DNA from: Undibacterium_A arcticum
Lineage (GTDB): Bacteria > Pseudomonadota > Gammaproteobacteria > Burkholderiales > Burkholderiaceae_D
DNA length: 64,000 nt
Direction: 5' to 3' (one strand)
NCBI RefSeq assembly: GCF_042660705.1
Contig: NZ_JBHSUQ010000001.1
The notes under the pieces were generated by a model that saw nothing but the letters and a program-made list of their open reading frames with translations, was not told the origin of the DNA and searched no databases. Below, one piece after another: positions 26,726 through 37,527 of this stretch (positions are counted from its first letter, which is position 1; the number at the start of each line of letters is the position of its first letter). Made by a program: the position numbers and the translations under genes.

Positions 26726-28138
26726 ATGGTGGTATCCGTATTGCCGGTATCCGTTCCGTCGGTGGAGTTTGATGCAAAACTGGTCGGCAAGCTAAGTCAA
26801 TTGGGCCCGCGATATACCTCCTATCCGACCGCGGATCGATTTACGGAGGCATTTGGCTATCGCGACTACTTGCAAGCTGTCGCCAGTTTGCGCACGCGCG
26901 GCAGTACAAATCCGCTATCGCTATATCTGCATATCCCTTTCTGCGACACGGTTTGCTACTATTGCGCGTGCAACAAGATCATCACCAAAAACCGTGACAA
27001 AGCGGCTACCTACCTGGTCTACCTGAAACGTGAAATCGAGATGCAGGGCAGGCTGTTTTCCGGCATGAACCAGGTTGAGCAGTTGCACCTTGGCGGCGGG
27101 ACGCCCACCTACCTGTCGGATGGGCAAATGGCCGACCTGATGGCGCATCTGCGGCGCTGGTTCCAATTCGCGCCCGACGATATCGGCGAATATTCGATTG
27201 AAGTCGATCCGCGCACGGTGTCACCTGAGCGTGTACAGAGTTTGCGCGACCAGGGATTTAAACGCATCAGTCTGGGGGTGCAGGACTTCGACCCGGAAGT
27301 ACAAAAGGCGGTCAACCGGATTCAGCCGGAAAGCCAGACGATCGACATCATCGCTGCGGCGCGCGACGCGCATTTCCGCTCCGTGAGCATAGACCTGATA
27401 TACGGGCTGCCCAAGCAAAACGTCATGACCATGGCGCAGACACTGGCAAAGGTCATCAAGGCGGGACCGGACTGCATCGCCATCTATAACTATGCGCATA
27501 TGCCGCATTTGTTCAAGCCGCAACGACGCATTGCCGAGGCGGATTTGCCAAGCGGCGAGGCGAAGCTCGACATGCTTTCGCTGTGCATCAAGTGGCTGAC
27601 CGAAGCAGGCTACGTCTACATTGGCATGGACCATTTTGCACGGCCGACAGACGACCTCGCGGTAGCGCAGCGACAGGGACGGTTGCATCGCAACTTCCAG
27701 GGATATTCGACTCATGCGGAGTCGGATCTGGTGTCGTGCGGCGTATCGGCAATCAGCGCCGTAGCGGCCAGCTACAGCCAGAACGTCAAGACGCTCGACG
27801 CGTATTACGAACACATCGACAATGAATTGCCGATTGCGCGTGGGATCAAGCTGAATATGGATGATGGGTTACGACGCGTCATCATCCAGATGTTGATGTG
27901 TAATTTTGAATTGTCGATCGCATCGATCGAGATGGCCTATCCGATTACGTTCGCGGATTATTTTTCAGCGGAGACTGAGAAACTACGCGTGCTGGCGCAG
28001 GACGGCTTGCTGACAATCGACAACGAATGGTTAAGCGTGACCGCGAAGGGGCGGCTGCTCATTCGTAATATTTGCATGGTGTTCGATCGTTATCTGAATG
28101 CCAAGCCGGATCCGCTGCGCTATTCCAGGACTGTCTGA
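26726..28138 (+). CDS. hemN: Oxygen-independent coproporphyrinogen III oxidase
   Basis: Radical SAM enzyme of 470 aa that oxidatively decarboxylates coproporphyrinogen III to protoporphyrinogen IX in haem synthesis without oxygen. The [4Fe-4S]/SAM motif is CDTVCYYCAC within LYLHIPFC. The start region LGPRYTSYPTADRF, the glycine-rich LHLGGGTPTYLS, and YNYAHMPHLFKPQRR are diagnostic for HemN proper rather than HemW. ATG 26726 follows CAGGAG; the longer open frame upstream is not coding. It precedes the cytochrome oxidase assembly genes and supplies haem when oxygen is low. The gene is intact. Confidence 0.95.
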   Translation: MVVSVLPVSVPSVEFDAKLVGKLSQLGPRYTSYPTADRFTEAFGYRDYLQAVASLRTRGSTNPLSLYLHIPFCDTVCYYCACNKIITKNRDKAATYLVYLKREIEMQGRLFSGMNQVEQLHLGGGTPTYLSDGQMADLMAHLRRWFQFAPDDIGEYSIEVDPRTVSPERVQSLRDQGFKRISLGVQDFDPEVQKAVNRIQPESQTIDIIAAARDAHFRSVSIDLIYGLPKQNVMTMAQTLAKVIKAGPDCIAIYNYAHMPHLFKPQRRIAEADLPSGEAKLDMLSLCIKWLTEAGYVYIGMDHFARPTDDLAVAQRQGRLHRNFQGYSTHAESDLVSCGVSAISAVAASYSQNVKTLDAYYEHIDNELPIARGIKLNMDDGLRRVIIQMLMCNFELSIASIEMAYPITFADYFSAETEKLRVLAQDGLLTIDNEWLSVTAKGRLLIRNICMVFDRYLNAKPDPLRYSRTV

Positions 28139-28150
28139 CATGGAAAACAG

Positions 28151-28939
28151 ATGACCGGCCTCAGCCTCCTTCCGATATTCATGATCGGTCTGCTCGGTAG
28201 CGTGCATTGTGTCGGCATGTGCGGCGGGATTGTCGGGGCGATCTCGGTGGCAGCGGTACCGGCAAGCAAATTCCCGGTGGCAGTCATCGTAGCCGGTGCC
28301 GGAACAACGACAGCAGCCAGCGCGCTGGATGGCACGTTGCGAGTAGCCTCTTACAATGTTGGACGGATTGGCAGCTACGCCATAGCCGGCGCGATGGCCG
28401 GCGGCATCGCGAGCGGCGCGCGCACCCTGGCAGGGGTGTCCGTGATGCAGGTTGGCGGCTATTGGCTCGCGAACCTGATGCTGGTGGCGCTAGGGCTGTA
28501 CCTGATGGGTGCGTGGCGTGGGTTGGCGCAACTGGAAGCTGCCGGTCAAACGATCTGGCGGCGGCTACAACCTCTGACGGGATATCTACTCCCGCTCGAT
28601 AGTCCGCTGAAGATGCTGGCCGTAGGGGGATTATGGGGATGGCTGCCATGTGGCATGGTGTATAGCGTGTTGCTAACAGCGATGTTGACCGGTTCCGCAC
28701 TGTCAGGCGCGACCGTGATGTTGGTATTCGGTCTGGGGACCTTGCCTACTTTACTGGCCATGGGCGTGCTGGGAGCTCAGCTGAGAACCTGGATGCAGCG
28801 CCGTCCGGTACGCCTGATGAGTGGGTTGATCGTATTGAGCTTCGGCTTGCTGGGCCTGATGCGCGCAACGAATGGTCTACCCATGCATTGGCTCGATGCG
28901 GTGTGCGTGACCTCGCCAACAGCAGGGGTGCAACCATGA
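28151..28939 (+). CDS. Sulfite exporter TauE/SafE-like membrane protein of cco clusters
   Basis: An integral membrane protein of 262 aa with about six to seven segments. It starts MTGLSLLPIFMIGLLGSVHC, then VGMCGG; the paired cysteines in GSVHCVGMCGG and the GGLWGWLPCGMVYS segment resemble the DsbD-like/SafE family. Members of this group are regularly encoded next to ccoI and ccoS and are thought to help metal or thiol handling during cbb3 oxidase assembly, but the exact function is unproven. It starts 13 bases after hemN, and its stop overlaps the ccoI start (ATGA). The gene is intact. Confidence 0.82.
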   Translation: MTGLSLLPIFMIGLLGSVHCVGMCGGIVGAISVAAVPASKFPVAVIVAGAGTTTAASALDGTLRVASYNVGRIGSYAIAGAMAGGIASGARTLAGVSVMQVGGYWLANLMLVALGLYLMGAWRGLAQLEAAGQTIWRRLQPLTGYLLPLDSPLKMLAVGGLWGWLPCGMVYSVLLTAMLTGSALSGATVMLVFGLGTLPTLLAMGVLGAQLRTWMQRRPVRLMSGLIVLSFGLLGLMRATNGLPMHWLDAVCVTSPTAGVQP

Positions 28940-31514
28940 ACACGCTGCTGAGCGCTGTCTCTGCTGTTGACATGGCTCAACCGCGCAAAGTATGCGAATC
29001 AGAGCCTGTGTGCTTTCATTGCGGCTTGCCGACCCCGGCGAACACCAGCTGGCAAGTTTCCATTGATCGCGTCATGCGCCCGATGTGCTGTCCCGGATGC
29101 CAGGCAGTCGCCCAGAGCATCGTCGATAGCGGCTTCGGCGACTATTACCGCACCCGCATTGGATTTTCCGCCACGGCTGGTCAGGACGCGCTGATTCCGC
29201 CGCAACTCCAGTTGTACCAGTTGTACGACGGGGAAGAGATCGCGGACAAATTCGACGCCGATGCAAGAACATCCGAGGCGACGTTTTCAATTGACGGCAT
29301 CCGTTGCGCGGCTTGCGTGTGGCTGATCGAGCGACAATTGGCGCGCTTGCCGGGAGTACAAAGCGCAAATATCAATGTCGCCACCGAACGACTCCACGTT
29401 CGCTGGAGCCGCGAGATGTGCAAGCCGAGCGACATACTGAAATCGGTACGCGAAATCGGTTATGTCGCCTATCCGTTCGACCCGGTCAGGCACAGCGAGC
29501 AATTGGAGCGGGCAAGAACACTGTTTCGCCAGCTGTTTATCGCCGGATTGTCGATGATGCAGGTGATGATGTATGCGCTCCCGGTCTATCTGGCCACCGA
29601 TGGCACGATGGATGGTGACATGGCCGGCCTGATGCGATGGGCGGGATTGTTGCTGACCTTGCCTGCGGTAGGCTATTCGGCACAACCGTTCCTCAGGGGA
29701 GCATGGATTAACCTGAAGAATCGCATGCTGGGTATGGATGTGCCGGTCTCGCTCGGCATCGTGGCTGCATTTCCGGAAGTGTGGTCGCTACCTGGCGCGG
29801 CTATGGCGACGTGTATTTCGACTCGATCACGATGTTTATATTCCTGTTGTTATGCAGCCGCTATCTGGAGCTCGCCGCACGGCGCAAGGCGGCTTCAGCA
29901 CTGGATAATCTGCAACATGCGTTGCCGGCGTCGGCGTTGCGCATGCCGGGTTATCCCGCCCGGCGCGATACCGAGCTGATATCGGCTGGCCAATTGTGCG
30001 AGGGGGACGTTATCCTGGTCAAGTCGGGAGAAGCAATTGCTGCCGACGGCATCATCCTGGAAGGCGATACCGCCGTCGACGTGTCGCTGCTGACGGGCGA
30101 AAGCCTGGCGCAGCGCAAAACGGTCGGCGCCAGCCTGCCCGGCGGCGCAGTGAATGCGACCCAGCCGATCGTGGTTCGCATCACGCGATCGGCGCGCGAC
30201 AGTACCCTGTCGATATTGGTGAAATTAATTGAACAAGCAGGACATGGCAAGCCGCAGCTGTCGCTGTGGGCGGACAAAGTGGCTGCATGGTTCGTCGCGG
30301 TATTGCTGCTGTTCGCGGTGGCGGTGTTCATCCTGTGGCAATGGGTCGATCCGTCGCGCGCATGGCCGATTGCCATTGCGGTACTGGTGGTGTCCTGCCC
30401 ATGCGCCTTGTCGCTTGCGACACCCACCGCATTGGCCGCCGCGACGGACCGGTTGGTGCGGCAAGGAATCCTGATCGTGCAGCCGCATGTGCTGGAGACG
30501 TTACATCGCGCCACGCATGTGATCTTTGACAAGACCGGCACGCTGACCGCCGGCAAGCCAGTGCTGCGACATCTGGAAACCATGGATGCAGCGCCATCGG
30601 CGTGGTGCCTGCAGGTAGCTGCGGCATTGGAGGCATCCAGCGCGCATCCTCTGGCTGGGGCGATCGTGGCGGCGGCGCAAGAGAGTTATTTGCCGGCGTT
30701 TGCCGAGGTGTCGACCTGCGACGTGCGTTATTTTGTCGGTCAAGGACTGGAAGGCACAGTAGATGGCATACATTACCGCCTGGGGAGTGCCGCATTCGTC
30801 CAGGCGTTGACCAATTGCTCTCTTGCCTGGCAAGCAGCGGAGCATGTAACTTCGGATGTGACCTCAATTTATCTGGGCACTAGCACCACCTGGCTTGCGC
30901 GCTTCGATTTGGCCGACGGCTTGCGCAACGATGCACTCCAGGTAATCAGGAAATTCCAGGCAAGAGGAAGCACAGTCATCCTGTTAAGCGGAGATCAGCA
31001 AGCCATCACCCAGCGGGTCGCCGACGACCTCGGGATAGCCACAGCGCTTGGTCAATACTTACCCGATCAGAAGCTTGCGTTCGTGCAAGGCTTGCAGCGT
31101 GACGGCGCCATTGTCGCGATGGTAGGTGACGGTATCAATGATGCGGCAGTGTTGCGCGCTGCGGACGTATCATTTGCCATGGGGGGCGGGACCGCACTGG
31201 CGCAGATGCATGCCGACTGCGTGCTGCTGTCCGGCCGCTTGTCTTCATTATGCGAGCTCGACGAAACGGCCTCGCAGACCATTTCGATCATGCGTCAGAA
31301 TCTGGTGTGGGCTACGCTGTATAACATGCTCGCGATCCCTGCGGCCGCGTTCGGATTACTGAATCCATGGCTATCCGGCATCGGGATGTCGGTCAGCTCT
31401 GCAGTGGTAGTCTTCAATGCATTGCGCCTGCGGCGCATATCGCGTCGGCATGCAGACACTAGCGTATTGCCTGCCGTATTTCGCGGGGGCGGGAAGTCGC
31501 TGCAGAGAGGATAG
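28936..31514 (+). CDS. ccoI: Copper-exporting P1B-type ATPase of cbb3 assembly (one frameshift)
   Basis: Membrane ATPase that delivers copper for the CuB site of cbb3 oxidase, about 860 aa after repair. The N-terminus has an extra cysteine-rich domain (CFHCGLPTPAN, CCPGCQAVAQS), then a heavy-metal domain with GIRCAACVWLIE. In the second frame come LTGES, the ion-binding VVSCPCALSLATPTAL, the phosphorylation site DKTGTLT, SSAHPLAGAI and GDGINDAA. One more T in the TTT run at 29770-29772 joins the parts as VAAFSGSVVATWRGYGDVY. The unusual N-terminal Cys domain is the hallmark of CcoI/FixI. Confidence 0.92.
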
Positions 31515-31519
31515 AACAT

Positions 31520-31693
31520 ATGGAAGCGCTATTTCTTCTCATTCCGCTCAGCATCGGCATCGTATTCATGGCGATCTGGATTTTTTTCGGGATGTCGGAC
31601 AGTGGTCAATTTGACGATATGGTCGGCCCGGCATGGCGAATTTTGCAGGATGATGATCGAACCGAAAAGACGGAAAAAATCCCGACAGATTGA
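31520..31693 (+). CDS. ccoS: cbb3 oxidase maturation protein CcoS
   Basis: A 57-residue membrane protein, MEALFLLIPLSIGIVFMAIW, then IFFGMSDSGQFDD. It has one hydrophobic helix and the conserved FDDMVGPAWRIL tail of CcoS/FixS. In other bacteria CcoS is needed for cofactor insertion into cbb3 oxidase. It starts five bases after ccoI and ends in TGA at 31691. Confidence 0.92.
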   Translation: MEALFLLIPLSIGIVFMAIWIFFGMSDSGQFDDMVGPAWRILQDDDRTEKTEKIPTD

Positions 31694-31848
31694 GCATGGT
31701 AAGAACCTGTTCAGTATCCGTACCAAACGCATGGTGACGTGCATATTCCATGAGACCGCGCGGTACTCTGCGTTTGCGACATCGCCGCTTTCAACAAACA
31801 GACCCTATGTGCATCCATCGCATCATTATCTGCAAGAGATTGGAAAAA

Positions 31849-32484
31849 ATGTCGATTTCTCTCCTTCGTCAAGATTACAGTCGCTCCAGTTTATCTGAGC
31901 TGGACGTGGCATCGGACCCGATCGTGCAGTTTTCAAAATGGTTTGAAGAGGCAAGACAGTCGCAATTGGCCGAACCAAATGCGATGAGTGTCGCAACCGT
32001 GGGTGCGGATGGCCGTCCTTCGTCCCGTATTCTGTTGCTTAAGGAATTTGATCACAGCGGATTCACCTGGTTTACCAACTATGAAAGTCGCAAGGGCCAG
32101 GAATTGGTCGGTAATCCGTATGCTGCTCTGTTATTCCATTGGATCGAACTGGAGCGCCAGGTACGCATCGAAGGGCGGGTCGAGCGCGTTTCAGCCGCCG
32201 AAAGCGATTGCTACTTCCAAACCAGGCCGGTTAAAAGCCGGCTTGGCGCGATCGCCTCTCAGCAGAGTCGGCCTATTGCAAATCGCCAGATTCTTGGCAC
32301 ACGATTCGTCGAGGCTGAAGAAAAGTACGGTGATCAGCCACCGCGTCCCGAACATTGGGGTGGCTATCGGCTGGTGCCTGATCGCATGGAGTTCTGGCAG
32401 GGCCGCAGCTCGCGCATGCACGATCGCATTCTGCTTACCCTGGAACCGGGTGGGCTTTGGCAGCGCGAACGGCTGCAACCGTAA
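31849..32484 (+). CDS. pdxH: Pyridoxamine 5'-phosphate oxidase
   Basis: FMN enzyme of 211 aa that oxidises pyridoxamine or pyridoxine phosphate to pyridoxal 5'-phosphate. FMN-binding stretches SSRILLLKEFD and FTNYESRKG are present, as is the C-terminal family signature MEFWQGRSSRMHDR. ATG 31849 is chosen because MSISLLRQDYSRSSLSELD is the normal N-terminus; the open frame back to 31750 is not coding. Its position between ccoS and ccoN is unusual, and it has its own spacing on both sides (155 and 187 bases). The enzyme uses oxygen, which contrasts with the surrounding low-oxygen genes. The gene is intact. Confidence 0.93.
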   Translation: MSISLLRQDYSRSSLSELDVASDPIVQFSKWFEEARQSQLAEPNAMSVATVGADGRPSSRILLLKEFDHSGFTWFTNYESRKGQELVGNPYAALLFHWIELERQVRIEGRVERVSAAESDCYFQTRPVKSRLGAIASQQSRPIANRQILGTRFVEAEEKYGDQPPRPEHWGGYRLVPDRMEFWQGRSSRMHDRILLTLEPGGLWQRERLQP

Positions 32485-32494
32485 GATGCCCGGT

Positions 32495-32526
32495 CGCGCT
32501 TCTCGGCCCGACCTCCACTCTTGTAC
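32495..32526 (+). repeat. Short sequence shared with the element at 37526-37647
   Basis: CGCTTCTCG, CCCGACCT, ACTC and GTAC occur here in the same order and spacing as at 37598-37627. It begins eleven bases after the pdxH stop. The terminal inverted repeats of the other copy are not evident here, so this is at most a degenerate copy. Confidence 0.4.
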
Positions 32527-32594
32527 AAGTTCCTGCAAAGTGCTCTGCACGAAGACGTCAATTCTCTATCGACCTTGACTTGATTCTGGCGATT

Positions 32595-32636
32595 TTGATT
32601 CACATCAAGGATTTTAGGGGCTCAGACTTTTACTCT
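32595..32636 (+). promoter_or_regulatory. FNR box and promoter of ccoNOQP
   Basis: TTGATTCACATCAA (32595-32608) is a perfect FNR site. A weak -10 (TACTCT, 32631-32636) sits at the distance expected for a class II FNR promoter, 36 bases before the ccoN GTG. This is the classical arrangement for cbb3 oxidase operons. Confidence 0.8.
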
Positions 32637-32671
32637 CCCAGCATCGACGTGGCATTTCCAGGAGAGCATTT

Positions 32672-34096
32672 GTGGGCACAGAACTGAACTACAACTACAA
32701 GATCGTCAAGCAGTTTACGGTCGCGACCGTAGTGTGGGGCGTGGTCGGCATGCTGGTCGGCGTCTTCATCGCCGCGCAGCTAGCATGGCCGGCGCTTAAT
32801 TTCGATATACCTTGGCTGACCTATGGACGCCTGCGGCCCCTGCATACCAATGCGGTAATCTTTGCATTCGGCATATGCGGACTGTTCGCGACGTCTTATT
32901 ACGTCGTGCAGCGCACCTGCCAGGTACGGCTGTTCTCCGACAAATTGGCCGCTTTCACGTTCTGGGGCTGGCAATTGGTTTTGGTTGCTGCGGCGATAAC
33001 GCTGCCGATGGGCCTCACGCGCGGCAAGGAATACGCAGAACTGGAATGGCCGATCACGATATTGATCGCCGTCGTGTGGGTGGTGTACGCGGTGGTGTTT
33101 CGGTACGCTGGTCAAGCGCAAGGTGCAGCATATTTATGTGGCGAACTGGTTTTTCGGCGCCTACATCATCGCGGTCGCCTTGCTGCATATCGTCAACGGC
33201 GCCAGCATGCCGGCGTCGATCGGGAAATCGTATTCTGCCTATTCCGGTGTGCAAGACGCGATGATCCAGTGGTGGTATGGCCACAACGCGGTCGGGTTCA
33301 TTCTGACCGCGGGCTATCTGGGCATGGTGTATTACTTCATTCCGAAACAAGCCGAACGTCCGGTTTATTCGTACCGGTTGTCGATCGTCCATTTTTGGGC
33401 GTTGATTTTTACTTACATGTGGGCCGGCCCGCATCATCTGCACTACACAGCATTGCCGGACTGGACACAATCGATCGGTATGGTGTTCTCTCTGATCCTG
33501 CTGGCGCCATCCTGGGGCGGCATGATCAACGGCATGATGACGCTGTCCGGCGCATGGCACAAGCTGCGCTCCGACCCGATTCTGAAGTTCCTGATCGTGT
33601 CCTTGTCGTTCTACGGCATGGCGACCTTTGAAGGTCCGATGATGTCGATCAAGACCGTCAATTCACTGTCACATTACACGGATTGGGGTATTGCGCATGT
33701 GCATTCCGGTGCACTGGGTTGGGTCGGCTTCATCACGATGGGCTCGATCTACTACCTGATCCCGCGCCTGTCGGGGAAAAAGAGATGTGGAGCACGCGAT
33801 TGATCGATACCCATTTTTGGGTTGCGACGATCGGTATCGTGCTGTACATCGCCTCGATGTGGATCGCCGGCGTGATGCAGGGCTTGATGTGGCGCGCAGT
33901 CAACCCGGACGGAACGCTGACATATACCTTCGTCGAAGGCGTCAAGGCGACATACCCCTACTACGTGATCCGGTTCAGCGGGGGCTTGCTGTACCTCTCC
34001 GGCATGCTGCTGATGGCATACAACACCTTCATGACAATGCGTGACGGGATTGCGATCGAGGCACGTATTCCATCCCTGTTACCCGCACATGCTTGA
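32672..34096 (+). CDS. ccoN: cbb3-type cytochrome c oxidase subunit I (two frameshifts)
   Basis: The catalytic, haem- and copper-binding membrane subunit of the high-affinity cbb3 oxidase, about 475 aa. GTG 32672 follows CCAGGAGAG. The three blocks are VGMLVGVFIAAQLAWP to WVVYAVVF, then VKRKVQHIYVANWFFGAYII to SIYYLIPRLSGK, then MWSTRLIDTHFWVATIGIVL to the end. The haem and CuB ligands are present, in RLRPLHTNAVIFAF, WWYGHNAVGF, GPHHLHYT and WGIAHVHSGALGW. Breaks lie at the TTT run 33098-33100 (two more T's give VVFFGTLVKRK) and the GGGG run 33773-33776 (one more G gives LSGEKEMWS). Confidence 0.93.
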
Positions 34097-34111
34097 AATG
34101 AGGATTCAACA

Positions 34112-34726
34112 ATGAAATTTTCCCATGAATGGATCGAAAAAAATCCCTGGCTCCTGATCGCGCTGGTGCTGCTGGTCATTTCCGTCGGTGGTCTGGTTGA
34201 AATCGTGCCGCTGTTCTTTCAGAAATCGACAACCGAGCCGATCGCCGGATTGAAGCCGTACTCGCCATTGCGGCTGGTCGGACGGGACATTTACGTTCGC
34301 GAAGGCTGCTATAACTGCCATTCGCAAATGATTCGCCCGTTCCGCGCCGAGACCGAGCGCTATGGACACTATTCGGTGGCGGGTGAATTCGTCTATGACA
34401 GGCCGTTTCAGTGGGGCTCGAAGCGCACCGGCCCGGATCTGGCCCGGGTTGGCGGGCGCTACAACGACGATTGGCATCGTACCCACCTGGATAACCCGCG
34501 CGATGTGGTGCCGGAATCGAATATGCCGGGTTATCCGTGGCTGGCCAGCACGAAATTGGTACCGGACGATGTCGTACCAAAGATGCGTGCCTTGAAGCGG
34601 CTGAATGTCCCGTATTCGGAAGATGAAATCAACCAGGCAGCGGGTATCCTGGTCGACAAAACGGAGCAGGATGCGTTGATCGCCTATTTGCAGGGACTCG
34701 GCATATTGATCAAGGCAAGGAACTGA
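34112..34726 (+). CDS. ccoO: cbb3-type cytochrome c oxidase subunit II, monohaem cytochrome c
   Basis: A membrane-anchored c-type cytochrome of 204 aa. A single N-terminal helix (NPWLLIALVLLVISVGGLVE) anchors it. The haem site is CYNCH in REGCYNCHSQMIRPFRAE, and the distal methionine lies in VPESNMPGYPWL. It passes electrons from CcoP to CcoN. It starts 15 bases after ccoN and is intact. Confidence 0.95.
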   Translation: MKFSHEWIEKNPWLLIALVLLVISVGGLVEIVPLFFQKSTTEPIAGLKPYSPLRLVGRDIYVREGCYNCHSQMIRPFRAETERYGHYSVAGEFVYDRPFQWGSKRTGPDLARVGGRYNDDWHRTHLDNPRDVVPESNMPGYPWLASTKLVPDDVVPKMRALKRLNVPYSEDEINQAAGILVDKTEQDALIAYLQGLGILIKARN

Positions 34727-34728
34727 CC

Positions 34729-34920
34729 ATGGCAATCGAAAATATCTTTACTGACGCCAGTAGCGCCATGACTGTCATCAGCCTGATCACATTCATCGGC
34801 ATTCTTTGGTGGGCGTTTGGCGTCAAACGCAGCCGCGATTTTGATGCGGCCGCACACTTACCATTCGCCGATGACGACGATGGCGTCGCGACACAGGGTA
34901 CGGAGAAACATCATGGCTGA
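34729..34920 (+). CDS. ccoQ: cbb3-type oxidase subunit CcoQ/FixQ
   Basis: A small 63-residue membrane protein with one helix (AMTVISLITFIGILWWAFGV), followed by an acidic cytosolic tail (FADDDDG). It is typical of CcoQ in size and place between ccoO and ccoP. In related bacteria it stabilises the complex. It overlaps the ccoP start by eight bases. Confidence 0.9.
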   Translation: MAIENIFTDASSAMTVISLITFIGILWWAFGVKRSRDFDAAAHLPFADDDDGVATQGTEKHHG

Positions 34921-35880
34921 TTTTACAAATGATTTCTGGAACATCTACGTCACGGTATTGACTGTGCTCGGCATTGCGGGTTGCGGCGTGCTGCTGTGGT
35001 CACAGTCGGTCCACAGGGTCAGGTTGTCGGCTGACTCAGTGTCGGCTGAATCTAGCGGTTCAGGGGCAATGGCCCGCCAAGTCGAAACGACTGGCCATGT
35101 ATGGGATGACGATCTGACGGAGTTAAACACGCCGATGCCGCGCTGGTGGATGTGGCTGTTTTACATCACCATTGTGTTCGGCCTGGTGTATCTGCTGCTG
35201 TACCCGGGACTTGGCACCTACGCCGGCAAGTTGGGTTGGAAATCAAGCGGCGCATACCAGGAAGAGTTACAGAAGGCCGATGCCGAATATGGCCCACTGT
35301 TCGCCAAGTATCTACAACAGGACCTGAAAGTGGTTGCCGCCGAGCCGCAGGCACACGCGATCGGTGAGCGTCTTTTTCTGACCTACTGCGCTCAATGCCA
35401 CGGTTCCGATGCACGCGGCAACAAGGGGTTCCCGAACCTGACGGACAAGGATTGGCTATATGGCGGCGAACCAGATGTCATCAAGACCACGATCCTGCAT
35501 GGGCGTAACGGCCAGATGCCGTCGATGGCGGCGGCGCTCGGTTCGGACAAGGATGTGGAAAACGTCGCGCACTACGTATTGAATCTGTCGGGTTCGACTG
35601 CCGATCCGATCAAGACGGTATTTGGCAAAGCGAAATTCGGTGCCTGCGCCGCATGTCACGGCGCGGACGCGCATGGTACGCAGGCGCTCGGCGCACCGAA
35701 CCTGACCGACAAGATATGGTTGTACGGTGGTAGCGCGGAAACCGTCATGGAAACCATCCGCAAAGGCCGTAATAACACGATGCCCGCATTCGAGGATTTC
35801 TGGGCGAGGCGAAGGTGCATGTGCTCGCGGCGTATGTGTGGAGCTTGTCGAATGACACAGCGACGCTGGCGCAAAAGTAA
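34913..35880 (+). CDS. ccoP: cbb3-type oxidase subunit III, dihaem cytochrome c (one frameshift)
   Basis: A membrane-bound dihaem cytochrome of about 322 aa that accepts electrons from soluble cytochromes or the bc1 complex. It starts MADFTNDFWNIYVTVLTVLG and has two transmembrane helices, the second in MPRWWMWLFYITIVFGLVYL. Haem sites are CAQCH and CAACH, each followed by NLTDK-WLYGG, showing the tandem domains. One C missing after TTC at 35800 shifts the last 26 codons; with it the end reads FLGEAKVHVLAAYVWSLSND and stops at TAA 35878-35880. Uncorrected, the frame ends at 35884 with an unrelated Arg/Cys-rich tail. Confidence 0.93.
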
Positions 35881-36133
35881 TTAAAGAGTTAACTGAACGC
35901 TATACGCGCTGCTCCCGTAGCGTGAGTTGCCTACAAGGCCACCTCAGCCTGGAAGAAATTCACGGTTGTTTATTGCTGAAATTCGAGTAACGGGCGGTAA
36001 AAATTCTGGAGTTGCACTGGACACTGAACGTAGCGTGGGAGGCCGGTACCGATGCGTTGTTCAATCGTCGTATCAGCGTGCGCATCACGTGCCAACCTGC
36101 TTTCTTGTTTCGCCATTTATGAAGTAAATCCTG

Positions 36134-37527
36134 ATGAGTAATGGTGCACCACAAGTCTCTGTCATCAAAATGTATGCTGCGCGCGAGGCGATTTATCCGC
36201 GCGAAGCAAAGGGACGCTATGCGCGCTTGCGCTGGGCATGCGTGTGGCTGACGCAACTGGTGTTCTATGGCTTGCCGTGGGCAAACTGGAATGGTCGCCA
36301 GGCGGTACTGTTCGACCTCGGTGCGCGTAAATTCTATATCTTCGGTGTCGTGCTGTGGCCTCAGGATTTCATTTATCTGGCGGTGCTGCTGATCATCTGT
36401 GCCTACGCGCTCTTTGTTTACCGCGGTTTCCGGGCGCGTTTGGTGCGGATTTGCCTGTCCGCAAACGGTATATACAGAAATTTTCATGTGGATCGAACGC
36501 AAGATCGAAGGCGCGCGCACTGCCCGAATGCGGCTCGACAAACAGGCCGGTTCGGCTACCAAGTTTGCGAGAAAAATTGCCAAGCATGGCGCCTGGGGTG
36601 CGGTTGCGCTATGGACCGGGCTGACGTTTGTCGGCTATTTCACGCCGATAACAATTTTGCTGCATGAAGTGACCGCACTTGCACTTGGACCGTGGGAATG
36701 GTTCTGGATTTTGTTCTATGCATTGGCAACCTATGGTAATGCCGGCTGGATGCGCGAGCAGGTCTGCAAATACATGTGTCCGTACGCGCGTTTCCAGAGT
36801 TCGATGTTCGATAAGGACACGCTGATCATCACCTACGATAGCGAACGCGGCGAACCGCGCGGTGCACGCGGCAAAGTCGGGGCGCAGGACGCGCAGCGCG
36901 GCGACTGCATCGATTGTTCGATGTGTGTGCAGGTTTGTCCGACCGGCATCGATATCCGTCAAGGTTTGCAATATGAATGCATCGGTTGCGCCGCCTGCAT
37001 CGATGCCTGCAACTCGGTCATGACAAAGATCGGCGCACCGCTTGGGTTGATTCGCTTTTCGATCGATCATGCGATGACCAATCGCTTGTCGCTCAAACAG
37101 ATGCGACAGCGCGTGTTGCGTCCGCGCGTGCTGATCTATACAGGTTTGCTGCTGCTGATCGTGTCGGCGTTCTTTGGCGCGCTGATCATGCGTACGCCGC
37201 TTAAACTCGACGTCATTCGCGACCGTGGTGCAATGGGGCGAGAGGTGGAAGAAGGCATGATTGAGAACGTATACCGGCTGCAGATCATGAACACGGCGGA
37301 AACATCCCACCGTTACAAAATTGCTGTGTCGGGGATCGAGTCGATCACGCTGGCTACGCCGGATGAAGTGGTGCTGGAACGGACGGGTTCCCTTGCGGTG
37401 CCGGTTCGGGTACGCGTCACTCACGGGAAAGGTAAGCCCGGATCGAACAAAATCGTATTCGAACTGAAGGCGCTGGATGATGAGTACCTGCAGGTGAAAG
37501 AAAACGCAGTATTTTGTTCCGAAATAG
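36134..37527 (+). CDS. ccoG: Cytochrome c oxidase accessory protein, membrane ferredoxin (two frameshifts)
   Basis: A polyferredoxin of about 465 aa, now known in other bacteria as a cupric reductase for cbb3 assembly. The N-terminal part (IYPREAKGRYARLRWACVWL) and the GRVWCGFACPQTVYTEIFMW motif are in different frames; the T-run at 36413-36415 is the break. Two [4Fe-4S] motifs follow: CIDCSMCVQVCPTG and CIGCAACIDACN. A C-terminal Ig-like domain ends LKALDDEYLQVKENAVF. A second break at the TTTT run 37512-37515 explains an odd 40-residue tail; two more T's give AVFFVPK and a TAG at 37525-37527, exactly at the edge of a repeat element. The 253 bases after ccoP hold nothing nameable. Confidence 0.91.

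Noticed and set aside
33090..37527. Frame breaks in ccoN, ccoP and ccoG as programmed frameshifting
   Set aside because: No slippery heptamer with downstream structure is conserved among the sites, and similar breaks occur in unrelated genes across the window.
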